Shown here one piece after another: positions 34,128 through 47,400 of a stretch of 64,000 nucleotides of DNA. The notes beneath the pieces were generated by a model that saw only the letters and a list, made by a program, of their open reading frames with translations, had not been told where the DNA came from and made no database searches. The stretch covers positions 820,001 to 884,000 of the forward strand of contig CALNXK010000108.1 in assembly GCA_942486035.1 (NCBI GenBank). Direction: 5' to 3'. A program made the position numbers and the translations under genes. This stretch comes from Porites lobata (lineage: Eukaryota; Cnidaria; Anthozoa; Scleractinia; Poritidae). Position 1 is the first letter of the stretch. Each line of letters opens with the position of its first letter.

Positions 34128-34327
34128 GATCTCGGCTCTTGATGCGAAATCTCGACTAAAAATGCGAGATCTCGACTTATAAAGTGATATCTCGTCCTTC
34201 AATGTGAGATCTCAGCTTATGATGCAGGATCTCTACTTATCATGTGAGATCTAGTTCAATAATGTGAGATCTTGACTGAAATCACGAGAGCTCGACTCAT
34301 AATGCTAAATCTAAATATGTGATGTAT
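34128..34327. repeat. 20-bp tandem repeat, 10 copies
   Basis: Ten units close to GATCTCGACTTATAATGTGA follow in exact 20-bp register. Substitutions are frequent but no unit changes length. Confidence 0.88.
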
Positions 34328-35429
34328 GTTCTCACACTGAAGCACGTGCACGTAGCCTCGACTCAGGGGCATTTTGGTAAAGAAGCCAAACGCAATGAGC
34401 TAGCTTTCCTATTATCAAATGATGATAAGATCAAATGCTTTACAGCAGACAGGAAAACAGTGTTCATCCTTCTCTTCAGTCGTTCTGGTATGTGTGTCCA
34501 ATTCAGAACTGCCTTTGGAGTACTGCCATATATTCCAGTGGTTGGGATTCATTCGGATAGAACAATGTTTTACACTTGGGTTGGAAATAGAAATAATATC
34601 GTTTCTCCTCTTTACTCAAGGCGTTAGAATAAGCCTCAGACAGTCCCTACTGAGAAGAAAAAAACTGCAAGGGGGTCGGGTACAGTACGGACCTCTTAGA
34701 ATTTTTCATTTTTAAGTCATGTGGCTTGTTGAAGACCGCAGATCTGGCGGTCGAAACTCGTATTTTGGAAAGTATCTTGGCAAGGGTCACGCATGAGCCC
34801 ACTAGACCACTCACAGAGTATAACCCAGACCTTAACAAGCACAAAAGGTTTGTCATAAAGAAAAAGATTTGTCACGAGCAAAAAGTTTTGTCCCGAGAAA
34901 AAAAATTCATGGACAAAAAGTTGTGACTCGAATTTCACTAATTTATAATGAAGTGAAGAAAGGAGATTTAATGAGAACAAAAAAATGTCGCGTGATGTCC
35001 AATTGGGCTCTCGACTTTCCAATGTTTGTGTTACAGATCTGAGTTGAAAATATTTTTAATTCTAGAGCCACCTCTCTGCAGATTGAAGAGTTATCTTAAC
35101 TTCTAAAACTCAAACAAGATCAGTTGGAGTTGGAGTTGGAATGATGCTGAGAAGCTTCCTTTACAGTAGAACGTCTGTAACTAAATCCTTCAGTTGTTTT
35201 CTCCGAGGAAAACTTCAAGTTAGTTGTGTCTGTTTTACTGAGCCAGTTTGTAGCTTTTTTCTTTTTATTTTAATAGCTCACTCTAATTGATTTTAATTAG
35301 AAATACCGCATGTCTAGATATCCGTGTCCACGAGTTAAGACTACACTTAATGTGAAGTCACGCAAAAGAGAACTTCTCAAGGAAAAACTGTCATAATAAG
35401 GCTATAAAACATGAGCAACAGGCCCGCTA

Positions 35430-35683
35430 ACGTACGTGGGCTGGGTTTGGTTTTTCAAAGCAGGGTTATAACCCAGGGTTAGTGCAAAATTTCAATTCAG
35501 CTATGAAAACTTTAAAAGCAAATTCAGTTTTATTTTTTGTACACAATTTGATGATTTTACACGCTAAAAAGAATTGAGAAAATTATCCTGAAAAATACTT
35601 TTGAACAAAAAAAAACCTGGGTTAAAATTTAACCCTAGTTTAGCGCTAATCGCCCTTCGAACACCTGGGCCCTGAAGTTTAGC
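35430..35683. mobile_element. Inverted-repeat MITE, second copy of the GGGCC type
   Basis: GGTTATAACCCAGGGTTA at the left faces TAAAATTTAACCCTAGTTTA at the right, followed by GCGCTAATCG and ACCTGGGCCC. Confidence 0.5.
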
Positions 35684-35732
35684 CCGTATTGGAATCACTA
35701 ATACAAGTGGTAGAGAATATGAAAGCAAACAG

Positions 35733-36212
35733 CAAGGCTACCCAACGACGCTTTCCTCCTAAATACATCGAAAACACTTTTTAGGCTATACAGACTGCTT
35801 ATAGATCTGAAGAAATACATTCTTAGCGGCGCTATAAAATTTGTATCTGTTCGGTCGTCCTAGGGGAGCTTGCATGAGTCTTTTCGAAATTACAAGGGCT
35901 TCGAAAATTTTAGATGCAATTTAACGTATTACGAAAGTGAGAATTTTTCTGAGTCCTCTCTACATCTCATTTTTGAATCCGTAAAAATTTAGGTTTCCTT
36001 TTTTTTTCGGAAATAACCTAATCTAGGGAGTGAAATGTGAAAAATTAATCTTCAGAAAATCGTAGGGAATTTATTAGATTAGCTTCGAAACTTGTACGTG
36101 AATGGAACGGTCATCTAGAAATGTTCAGCTGTCCTCAATTAATAGAAAAATCTAGGCAATATTTGCTTCTCCGAACAGATATTTTACAGAAACCTGTCGT
36201 TGGGTGCCCCTG
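35733..36212. mobile_element. 480-bp element, family with CCCAACGA ends and 6-bp duplication (copy 2)
   Basis: The ends CAAGGCTACCCAACGA and TCGTTGGGTGCCCCTG are inverted, and AAACAG is duplicated exactly (35727-35732, 36213-36218). Internal CGAAAATTT motifs and CTGTTCGG/CCGAACAG are shared with the copy at 7436. It ends 82 bp before the first recognised dioxygenase exon. Confidence 0.8.
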
Positions 36213-36294
36213 AAACAGTTCTGTTAAAAAACAAAAGCGATCATTGTATTAGTTTTAGCATGAATTTTTGAAGTATCTGTATTGTGGTTTACAG

Positions 36295-36377
36295 TCAACC
36301 TACAGTGTGACAGATGTCAAACCACTGGTGTCTGGAAACTGCTTGCAAATAGATTGGAAGGACGGACACACATCCTC
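36295..36377 (+). CDS. BBOX1: Exon 1 seen: N-terminal strand of the dioxygenase
   Basis: The acceptor is gtggtttacag and the donor tc|gtaaga, phase 0-2. It encodes VSGNCLQIDWKDGHTS, matching the conserved W-x-D-G-H-x-S start of the N-terminal domain. Reading upstream hits a stop in the intron, so the exon begins here. A short transposon ends only 77 bp upstream (with its duplication). Confidence 0.85.
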
Positions 36378-39300
36378 GTAAGAATACGTTAGAAATGGGC
36401 TAGTTTAGTTTACCATTTTTGCGAACTTTCCGCATTAGAGACCAAGCATAATGCGAGAAGGTACGAGAAACAAACCATAATTAGCCAAAAATAAGCCCCC
36501 CGGGGGGCTTAGTAGAGGATTTACGGTAGTTTTACCCAAGTCTCTGCTTTTAATCTTTTTCGTATTTTACCGTTTGTGATGGCTTGTACTTTCTGGTAAA
36601 AAGCTGGCATCCTAATGTAGAATGCTTCGTTGGGGCAAATAAAATGTCATCCTCGGATAACTATAAACTTTTCGCGATTCCCAGACTACTTCTCCATTTA
36701 TTTCAAGACAGAACATTGGACCTTTAACATTCATAAAAGGGGGAACCATATGGATGAGCAGGGGATTGATCGGGGGTTCTAAGGGCTCTGAAAAGAGCTC
36801 CCTATCGTTTACGTTTTCGGCGATTTTAGCGTTATGCATTCCGCGATATATTTGGCTGGCAATTCGAATAAGTCAGATGTCGCACTGCATTGGCTTTAAA
36901 ATTCGAGGCAATTGTGAGCTATTTTACAACTGAGTGGTTTTCTTGAGTGGGAATTGTCTCAGTCTTGGCAACCACTGTTATTCAGTTTTGGGCCTAAGAC
37001 AACAGCTCGCTGCTCCAGACCCGCCATTTTCGAACACAACTCTTACAAGTGTCTTACCAGACGTTTTCGAAGTGAAATGGATAGTGGTTCTACTCAACCG
37101 ATTTTCAAAATTTAAACGGATTCTGTTCGAGAAAAGGCCAATCTTTCATTTGCCGCGCGTGGTTTTTTAAAAGCGGTGTAAATTTTCCGAAAATCTCTTT
37201 CGAAAATGAACTCCATACTAAAAATGGCCGTTTTTACTGCATTTTCAAGTTCAAAAGGATAATGCTTACTCTTGTTCAATCTTCTTCGTTTTAGTCTCAA
37301 ATTGCAGTTACACCATTCTTCTTCAAAAACCCGCGCGTAGGTTTTTAGAATTTGGCTTTTGGAAAGCAGGAATGCAAGTTTTATGAGCGCTACCTGGCCA
37401 GTTTTATCTCTTTCTTGTCTTATTGTGAGCCTTTCTTAGCCAACTCGCATTCATATTTGCCGCTTCGCTGATTATGAATAATTAATGATGTCCCTTCATT
37501 TCTGCCGATCGTTTTAAGTTACGATGTATGTTGTCATGTTATGTCTCTAAAGGTACTTTGTATACTCTGAGTCTGCTGAGTAGCGTAGTTCATGCGACGG
37601 ACACCATGTGTCCAACTGTCGCTTACAAGAGGCTGAAACCAAAAATGGAAATAGACCTTTTTAGCTTGTATGTCTTAATTTGTTTTCGCATTTTAGACAA
37701 CGTGATGGTACGGCAAAGAACTTTTCTTCCCAATTTTGTCCTACACACGTGCAACATGTGCATATGTATGCACAATTTACGCGAAATTACCTTGAAAACA
37801 TCACGTTCACTGAGTTGGGAAACAAAACTAACAAGTTAAAAAGGTGTATTATTATGAAACGTACGCTCTGAAAAGTGGTCCCGGTTGCTAACACAAGGTG
37901 GTAATTTACGAGGGGTTCCAATCATAGGGCTATGACTAGGAACATTTTGTGATTTGGACTGGTGACTAAAACGAGTTAAATAGGATAGAACAAGGACGAG
38001 GCAATGCTCAGTGTGGGTGTGTTTGTGTGAGGGAGGGCTTGCACCTCCTCCCATCATTCTGTGACTTCCAGTGGATCCTTTTAAGGTTTCCACTGGAAAC
38101 AGCCAACAGTCAATGCTGAACAGTCAATTGATGGTTATCGATTTCCTAGAAAAAAATTATACGTACACCTGCACTTACATTTACGCGGGCGATTACAACT
38201 TTCAGCACCTCCGCTCCCAAATAGCTACTAGGTTAATCACGTGTTCTAACAACTAACAGTAGATCGGGAAAACTACACAAGTCATTTCATTTTTTATGGT
38301 TAATATACTATATGTCTGTAATTAAATATATACATTTCTTTTAAAATTTTTCTTATTCTTTTGTTCCTTAACTTATTTAAGGTTCCACAGTTGTTGGCTG
38401 CGGCTTTGTTGCCAATGTGATAAGTGCAAGCAATCAAGTAGTGGTCAGAGGACTATTAATGTCTCATCTCTTCCTGATCCAATAAAGCTATCAAGTTTTG
38501 CAATTTCCGGTAAGTGGGCGTAGCGTAAGTTAACCTTAAAAGTCAGTGTCGATGTTATATGTCTCACAAGTTTCGAACAAGTTGATTTCAATCACCGTAC
38601 ATTGTACTATGCAAGGCTTTTGTAGACGTTTACTGAATAGCCCTTTAATGTAAAATCTTCAGCCTTATTATGCTTATACTTACTCAACGCAAACTTCGTC
38701 TATTGGTTTTACTGCAAAAGAAATACTTGTAACTTGCAAGAACATTGTAACGAAACCTAATTTAGAGGAATTTTTAGGTTTAGCTTTTTGAACAATATCG
38801 CTTTGAAAATTGTGGCAAACAATATTGAATATGTGTGGCAGCTGACAGGTTCTTTTTTTTATTTTTTATTTTCCAATACTTTTTATTTTCATTGTAATTT
38901 GTTTTGTTATTTACTGACATATTTATTTACTTAATATTTATTCTTTTACTTTCTGCTGTGTATTAATGTTGTTAATTTGTTGTCAATAAAAAAAAAATAA
39001 AAAAATGCTTACTGTTCTTAACATATAATCACTATAGAGTAAGACACATAGACAGCCTTTTTGCTGTCCAAGAAAAATTCGATAACAATACCACTGATTT
39101 TTTTTGTTGCAAATGTGTTGAGACAGCGGTCAGTGTAAAACGCAGACTGCGGACCAGGGGTAAAATGCAGACTGTGTGTAAAATGCAGAGTGCAGACTGA
39201 GAGTAAAACGCAGGCTGGGTGCAAAATGCAAAATAAAGACTGTAGACTCTTTTAAACATTTGTGCTCCTTCTTCTTCGAATCGGTGAAATAGCTAGCCGG

Positions 39301-42300
39301 TATCAGTTACACACTTCGCTTCCTAGTCAAAGTGCATTGCACATTCGCCAGAAGTTTCAATGAACATCCGAACAGCTTAAGTCTGCGTTCCTTGATTTGC
39401 AATACTTTCATAGAAGGTCATCCAAATTTCCGCAGAACATCCTTCTTAGTTGTTGGAATGACTTACTCCCTTTTTTATCGTTATAATTCTTCCTGTACAG
39501 TATTTTGGGTCAGCAGCTTTCATTTAAGCGTAATGCACCTATCAATGTTATGCCGGCGGGGAAGCAGGGCATAGGGTAGGGATTTGAATGTCTTTGTTGG
39601 CCCTGGGGTAGGGTATTTGACTGATCTTGTTCTCCCAGGGGAGGGGATATTTGAATCTTTCTTCGCCCGACGTAGAAATATTTGACTGCCGACTGGGACG
39701 AAAAAGACTGAGAACGAACATATGTTTCCCACTTCCAAGCCTCACGCACGCGCCGTACGGTCTGGAAAGATCTGGAAATCATAGAGGCCAACGAGAACAA
39801 GCGAAAGCTAGGTGGATTTCACTGTGTTTTTTTCAAATTTGGTGTGTTTTAGCGTGTTTTTGATCTTATTGAACCTCTTAAGATACTGTGGTATCAAAGT
39901 AAACGGAAGTAAAGAGTAACCAAGTCGATTTTTACAAGTACAATTGATCAGTGTATGCTCATTCGCTACAATCACTGTAAGCTTATAAAAATGACTTTCT
40001 TTCACCCTTTACTAAGAACGGTATATTTAAACTTACAAAATGTGGACTTTCTCCTAAAGGTTTCTGTATTCTACGCAGTGTAACACGGATTATGGTTAAA
40101 ACGTGTAATTGCAGCTGTAACAGGAACATGTATCTTTGGTGATGCAGCAACGTAATATAAATAAAGATTTCAGAGTTTATTTGGAAATATTTTTATTGTG
40201 CCTTTCTTGGGTCCAGCCTTGGGATATTTGACAGCGCAATGTGCAGCCAGAAGTGGGGAAATTTGGTTGCATTTGACTGGAATGATGTGCCCGTGGGCAA
40301 GGAATTTAACTGCAAATTGTTGAAAAATGTCAAATCCCCACCCCATGCCCTGCCTCCCCCCCCCGCCGGCTTTACATCGATAGGTGCATAAACATCGTGG
40401 TGTTGTACCAGTTCACGGTCCCTGGTCACGTATATAAAGTTGAAGCGTGAATTCTCTCGGACGGAAAAAAGGTTCAAGATTACGATTATGTTTTCGGGTC
40501 GTCGACGACGTTCCAGAGAAGAAAGGAATGGATTTGTGAAAGCAGATGTCGTCAAGTAAGTGTTCGTTTACATGTATCTGCGGGATTTTCTTGCCCTTAA
40601 ACCCTTCCACGACAGTTTATGCTCGGTCTGCATTTTACCCCAGCCTGCGCTTTACTCTTAGTCTGCAGTCTGCATTTTACCCCTGGTCCGCAGTCCGCAG
40701 TCTGCAGTCTTCGTTTTAAACTAACCGGTTGAGACAGGCAAATAAACTCTGCAGACTTTGGGCCTTTTGATATTATCCTAGCAGTAAATTGATTTTGATT
40801 TTTCTCCCCATTGTTATACAAAGTATTATCGATATCCATAGCTAGAAAATAGAATATTTTGACCGCACATAGACTAACTCATTCAGTAGAGATCAGTAGA
40901 GCAACGGCCTGCAGAGTGGGATGTCACAAGTCTAATTCCTGGTACCAGAACAATACTGCATGCTCTTATAATAGCTTACTAATTTATTCTATTTTTTTTT
41001 TCAGAAAATAAGGAGAATCTCCTTTTAACTTGGGAACGTGAAAGTGATCATCAAGGAGTGCTTAACTTAAAATGGCTAAGAGAAAATTGTTACTCTGAAC
41101 CAGCAAGGAAGATACAAAGTGAAATGAGAAGGACACAGCCACATTTAGGACAGGTATTTAGCCCTCCTGATAACAATCAGACAATGATGCTTAGAACAAG
41201 CACGAAGAGATGTACAAAACTTATAACAAGAGTATATAGTGGTTCCCCGTTAGCTAATATATGGAATACATTTCTCTCAATAGCTTTACATAGCCCTACA
41301 TAGCCCAACATAGCCCTACATAGCCATTCATAGCCCTACACAGCCCTACATAACCATACATAGCACTACATAGAGATACATAGCCATACATAGCCCTACA
41401 TAGCCATACATAGCCCTACATAGCCATACACAGCCCTACACAGCCCTACATAGCCCTACATAACCATACATAGCCCTACATAGCCATACATAGCCCTACA
41501 TAGCCATACATAGCCCTACATAGCCATACAGAGCCCTACACAGCCCTACATAGCCCTACATAACCATACATAGCCCTACATAGCCATACATAGCCCTACA
41601 TAGCCATACATAGCCCTACATAGCCATACACAGCCCTACACAGCCCTACATAGCCCTACATAGCCATACATAGCCCTACATAGCCATACATAGCCCTATA
41701 TAGCCATACATAGCCCTACATAGCCATACAGTACACAGCCCTACATAGCCATACATAGCCCTACACAGCCCTACATAACCATACATAGCCCTACATAGCC
41801 ATACATAGCCCTACATAGCCATACATAGCCCTACATAGCCCTACATAGCCATACATAGCCCTACATAGCCATACACAGCCATACATAGCCCTACATAGCC
41901 ATACATAGCCCTACATAGCCATACATAGCCATACATAGCCCTACACAGCCATACATAGCCATACACAGCCCTACACAGCCCTACACAGCCCTACATAACC
42001 ATACATAGCCCTACATAGCCATACATAGCCCTACATAGCCATACATAGCCCTACATAGCCATACATAGCCCTACATAGCCATACACAGCCCTACACAGCC
42101 CTACATAGCCCTACATAACCATACCTAGCCCTACATAGCCATACATAGCCCTACACAGCCATACATAGCCATACATAGCCCTACATAGCCCTACATAGCC
42201 ATAGATAGCCATACACAGCCATACATAGCCATACATAGCCATACACAGCCATACATAGCCCTACATAGCCCTACACAGCCCTACATAGCCATACATAGCC

Positions 42301-44375
42301 CTACATAGCCCTACATAGCCATACATAGCCCTACATAGCCATACACAGCCCTACACAGCCCTACATAGCCCTACATAACCATACATAGCCCTACATAGCC
42401 ATACATAGCCATACATAGCCCTACATATACACAGCCCTACATAGCCATACATAGCCCCCCAGCCCTACACAGCCCTACACAGCCCATAACCATACATAGC
42501 CATACATAGCCATACATAGCCCTACACAGCCATACATAGCCCTACATAGCCATACACAGCCCTACACAGCCCATACATAGCCCTACATAACCATACATAG
42601 CCCTATATAGCCATACATAGCCATACAGCCCTACATAGCCATACAGCCATACACAGCCATACACAGCCATACAGCCATACAGCCCTACATAACCATACAT
42701 AGCCTTACATAGCCATACATAGCCCTACATAGCCATACATACAGCCATACATAGCCCTACATAGCCCCTACATAGCCATACATAACCATACATAGCCCTA
42801 CATAGCCATACACAGCCCTACATTGCCATACATAGCCCTACATAGCCATACACAGCCATACATAGCCCTACATAAGCCATACATAGCCCTACATAGCCAT
42901 ACATAGCAATACATATACATAGCCCTATACACAGCCCTACATAGCCATACATAGCCATACACACAGCCCTACACAGCCATACATAGCAATACATACAGCC
43001 ATACATAGCCTATACACAGCCATACATAGCCATACATAGCCATACATAGCCATACATGGCCATACACAGCCATACACAGCCCTATACACAGCCCCCCTAC
43101 AGAACTATACATAGCCCTACATAGCCATACATAGCCCTACATAGCCATACACAGCCCTACAGCCCCTATACACAGCCATACATAACCATACATAGCTATA
43201 CACAGCCATACACAGCCATACATAGCCATACATAACCATACATAGCATAGCCCTACATAGCCATACATAGCCTACTAGCCATACATAACCCCTACACATA
43301 GCCATACACAGCCATACATAGCCCTACATAGCCATACATAGCCATACATAGCCACACACAGCCATACACAGCCATACACAGCCATACATAGCCCTACATA
43401 GCCATACATAGCCATACATAGCTATACATAGCCCTACATAGCCCTACATAGCCATACACAGCCCTACACAGCCCTACATAGCCCTACATAGCCCTACATA
43501 ACCATACATAGCCCTACATAGCCATACATAGCCCTACATAGCCATACATAGCCATACATAGCCCTACACAGCCATACATACAATACATAGCCCTTCATAG
43601 CCCTACATAGCCATACATAGCCCTACATTGCCATACATAGTCCTACATAGCCATACACAGCCCTACACAGCCCTACATAGCCCTACATAACCATACATAG
43701 CCCTACATATACATAGCCAAACATAGCCATACATAGCCCTACACAGCCAGACACATCCATACACAGCCATACATAGCCATACATAGCCATACACAACCAT
43801 ACATAGCCCTACATATCCATACACAGCTATTCACAGCCATACACAGCGATACATAGCCATATATAGCCATACATAGCCCTACACAGCCATACACAGCCCT
43901 ACACATCCATACATAGCCATACACAGCCATTCACAGCCATACACAGCCATACATAGCCCTACATAGCCATACATAACCCTACATAGCCATACATAGCCCT
44001 ACACAGCCCTACATAGACCCACATAACCATACATAGCCCTACATAGCCATACTCTGCCCTACATAGCCGTACACAGTCATACATAGCCATACATGGCCCT
44101 ACATAGCCATACTGAGTCCTACTTAGCCATACACTTCCATACACAGCCCTACATAGCCCTACATAGCCATACATAGCCGTACACAGCCCTACATAGCCCT
44201 ACATAACCATACATAGCCCTGCATAGCCCTACATAGCCATAACTAGTTACACGTGCACAACACTTCGTGGACAAGACTTTGCGACTGGTTGGGATTTATC
44301 TTTTAATCAGTGCCGTACAAAGAGTGTTGTGTTTTTTCTCAGGAAAGTTATTTTATAAAAGCAATGGAAAGCTTA

Positions 44376-44409
<34 letters not shown>

Positions 44410-47400
44410 GAGGCGTTGGGAGAATTCTCGACAGTTATACAAACCCGAGACGAATCGTCTCGGGTTTGAATAACTGTCTCGTTTTCTCCCAACTCCTCTT
44501 GTGTTTATATGGAACTATGCCAACAGAAAACGTTTTCTGTTGCTTAAATATAGCTGTACATAGACATACATAGCCATACATATGCCATTGTCTTGATTTT
44601 CAAAGCTGGCGCTTTTCGCTAATAGTGGGCTGTAACATCTAGCCTAGTAGTAGCGCAACCAATCAGAACGCAGCATTGATAATAGACCACTAGTTGCATT
44701 TTACAAATAGCCCTATAATCCCCTCACAACCCTACATAACCCTACATAGCTCTACGTAGCGTTACATAGCTCTACAGAACCCTACATATTACTACACAAC
44801 CCTACATAGCCGAACAGAACTCTATGCAATCCCACATAGCCCTGTATACCCGGACACAGGGCTACATAGTCCTAAACAGCCATTCGTTATCATAAGAGAC
44901 TACATTACGAGGCTTGAACACCAAGAACACCAAATTTAGAAAAAATTACCAGAAACCCTCAGATTTAAGTAAGAATTAAAATATTTTATTTGGATTATGG
45001 GCTATTATTTAACTCTGACAAGTACCTTACAACTCGTTTATGACCTTGGTTTTTTTTTACTTCTTTTATCCAACAGTTCTTTTTCCAAACGTTTAAAATT
45101 ATATGTTCTCTTATGTCATAGTAAAAGTAATAACAATTACATAAGGAAAATACAAAGACCTGCGGTTTGTACAGTCCTGAAACCACAAACAGAGTTTACC
45201 TGCTCAGGAGCTAGTTAAGCTTGGGACGTATTTATAACTGATTTGGTGGAAGTTTTGGCACTTTAACATACCTATTGTCTGTGCAGCCCTAAACAGCTGC
45301 ACTCATCAACTCATTTACAGCCAAACAGCCAAGTGCAATCTTTTATTATCATACACGGCCCTGGAAACTTGGACACATTGGGTCGGTTATATACCTGCCA
45401 ACTTTTTCTGAGATATAAGCGTGAGATTTTTATCCTGGGTGTGCTGGAATTTTTGAAGACGACACGATCATTTCCGAAGATTCCCGAAGAAGTCCGAAGT
45501 CTTCCGAAGACGTCCCGAAGTCTACCGAAGACGAAGTTATCGAGTTATTTAAACGAAGTCCAACTTTGGCAGCAGTTTAGGAGATCTTTGGACCGACCAA
45601 ATCTCTAGTGCATTCTTTAAAGACAAATGCTTTTCTTGTCCACGTTATATGCGCTACTGAGACTGTCACAATAAAGGGTGTTTACATAAAAGCGTTCACC
45701 AAACAAAAAATGGCATAAAACGCATTTTCTTAAAACTCTACCTAAACGCCGTTTAAATAACTGGCCCACTGTTTCACATATGGCCACACATAGCGCTGTG
45801 TCAATGTATCAATAGGCCAATTTCAAAAATACAACCATACTCTTTGTTTTCCCTCCAAAGTTTTGCACATGCCTAGTACTACTTTCTTGAGAGAGCAACA
45901 ATCACCCCAAGAAAAGCTGAAAGCAATACTTATTCAAACTTTTGCAGAGAAAACAAAGAGTATTAAAAAGGCCTATCCAAAAAGGCCCATATTCAATTAT
46001 ACGCTCTAGGTGCTTATTCGAGGTGGGTGCTTGTTTGAGTCTGGACATTAATTAAAATTTTGTCATTTTCAGCAAGTAGTAAGTTAATTTACCAACAAAA
46101 CAGTACATAATACCATAATTTGTGCGAGGACAGAATTTTAGTTTAAATTTGAAAAAAAAACCTAAGAACTAGGCCTTGGTGGACACCCAGTCAATTTCTA
46201 TCTCCATCTCATTGTCAGCAGGATCAATAAGCGATCTCTCTGGTTTGTTGTGTCCCTGTCTCACAGTATAATGCCCACAAACAATGTGTTTTTTTTTTAC
46301 AAGTGGACAAGAAGTTTTAGACGAGAAACAGTTGTGGCAGTAAATATGTAAGCTATGTATGGTTATGTAGGGCTATGTAGGGCTGTGTAGGGCTATGAAG
46401 GGCTATGTATGGTTATGTATGGCTATATAGGGCTAAGTATGGTTATGTAGGGCTATGTAGGGCTCTGTAGGGCTATGTACGGCTATGTATGGCTATGTAG
46501 GGCTGTGTATGGCTATGTAGGGCTATGTATGGCTGTGTATGGCTGTGTAGGGATGTGTAGGCTAGGGCTATGTATGGTTATGTATAGCTATGTAGGGCTA
46601 TGTATGGTTATGTAGGGCTATGTATGGTTATGTAGGGCTATGTATGGCTGTGTAGGGCTATGTAGGGCTATGAAGGGCTGTGTAGGGCTATGTAGGGCTA
46701 TGTATGGCTATGTAAGGCTGTGTAGGGCTATGTATGGCTATGTAGGGCTATGTATGGTTATGTAGGGCTATGTATGGTTATGTAGGGCTATGTATGGCTG
46801 TGTAGGGCTATGTATGGCTATGTAGGGCTGTGTAGGGCTATGTAGGGCTATGTAGGGCTATGTAGGGCTATGTAGGGCTATGTATGGTTATGTAGGGCTA
46901 TGTATGGTTATGTAGGGCTATGTATGGTTATGTAGGGCTATGTATGGCTGTGTAGGGCTATGTATGGCTATGTAGGGCTATGTATGGTTATGTAGGGCTG
47001 TGTATGGTTATGTAGGGCTATGTATGGCTGTGTAGGGCTGTGTATGGCTATGTAGGGCTGTGTAGGACTATGTAGGGCTGTGTAGGGCTATGTATGGCTG
47101 TGTATGGCTATGTAGGGCTATGTATGGCTATGTAGGGCTATGTATGGTTATGTAGGGCTATGTATGGCTATGTAGGGCTATGTATGGCTGTGTAGGGCTG
47201 TGTATGGCTATGTAAGGCTGTGTAGGGCTATGTAGGGCTGTGTAGGGCTATGTATGGCTGTGTATGGCTATGTAGGGCTATGTAGGGCTGTGTAGGGCTG
47301 TGTATGGCTATGTAGGGCTATGTATGGCTATGTAGGGCTATGTATGGTTATGTAGGGCTATGTATGGCTGTGTATGGCTATGTATGGCTATGTAGGGCTG

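Larger units (their letters stand above)
25619..36294. other. 3' UTR and spacer between the two genes, repeat-rich
   Basis: It contains the receptor's 3' UTR, seven or more transposon remnants and possibly the dioxygenase 5' exon and promoter. No CpG-rich promoter-like stretch or further protein domain stands out. Sections 28048-29346 and 31655-33351 show nothing recognisable. Confidence 0.6.

Noticed and set aside
42818..44174. Several 60-70 residue open frames reading YGYVGLCMA-type repeats
   Set aside because: They are the 10-bp satellite read in its open frames; no start context, no fixed length and the same peptide in many registers.
41285..44240. CRISPR-like array
   Set aside because: The units are directly adjacent with no unique spacers, and the setting is a eukaryotic intron.
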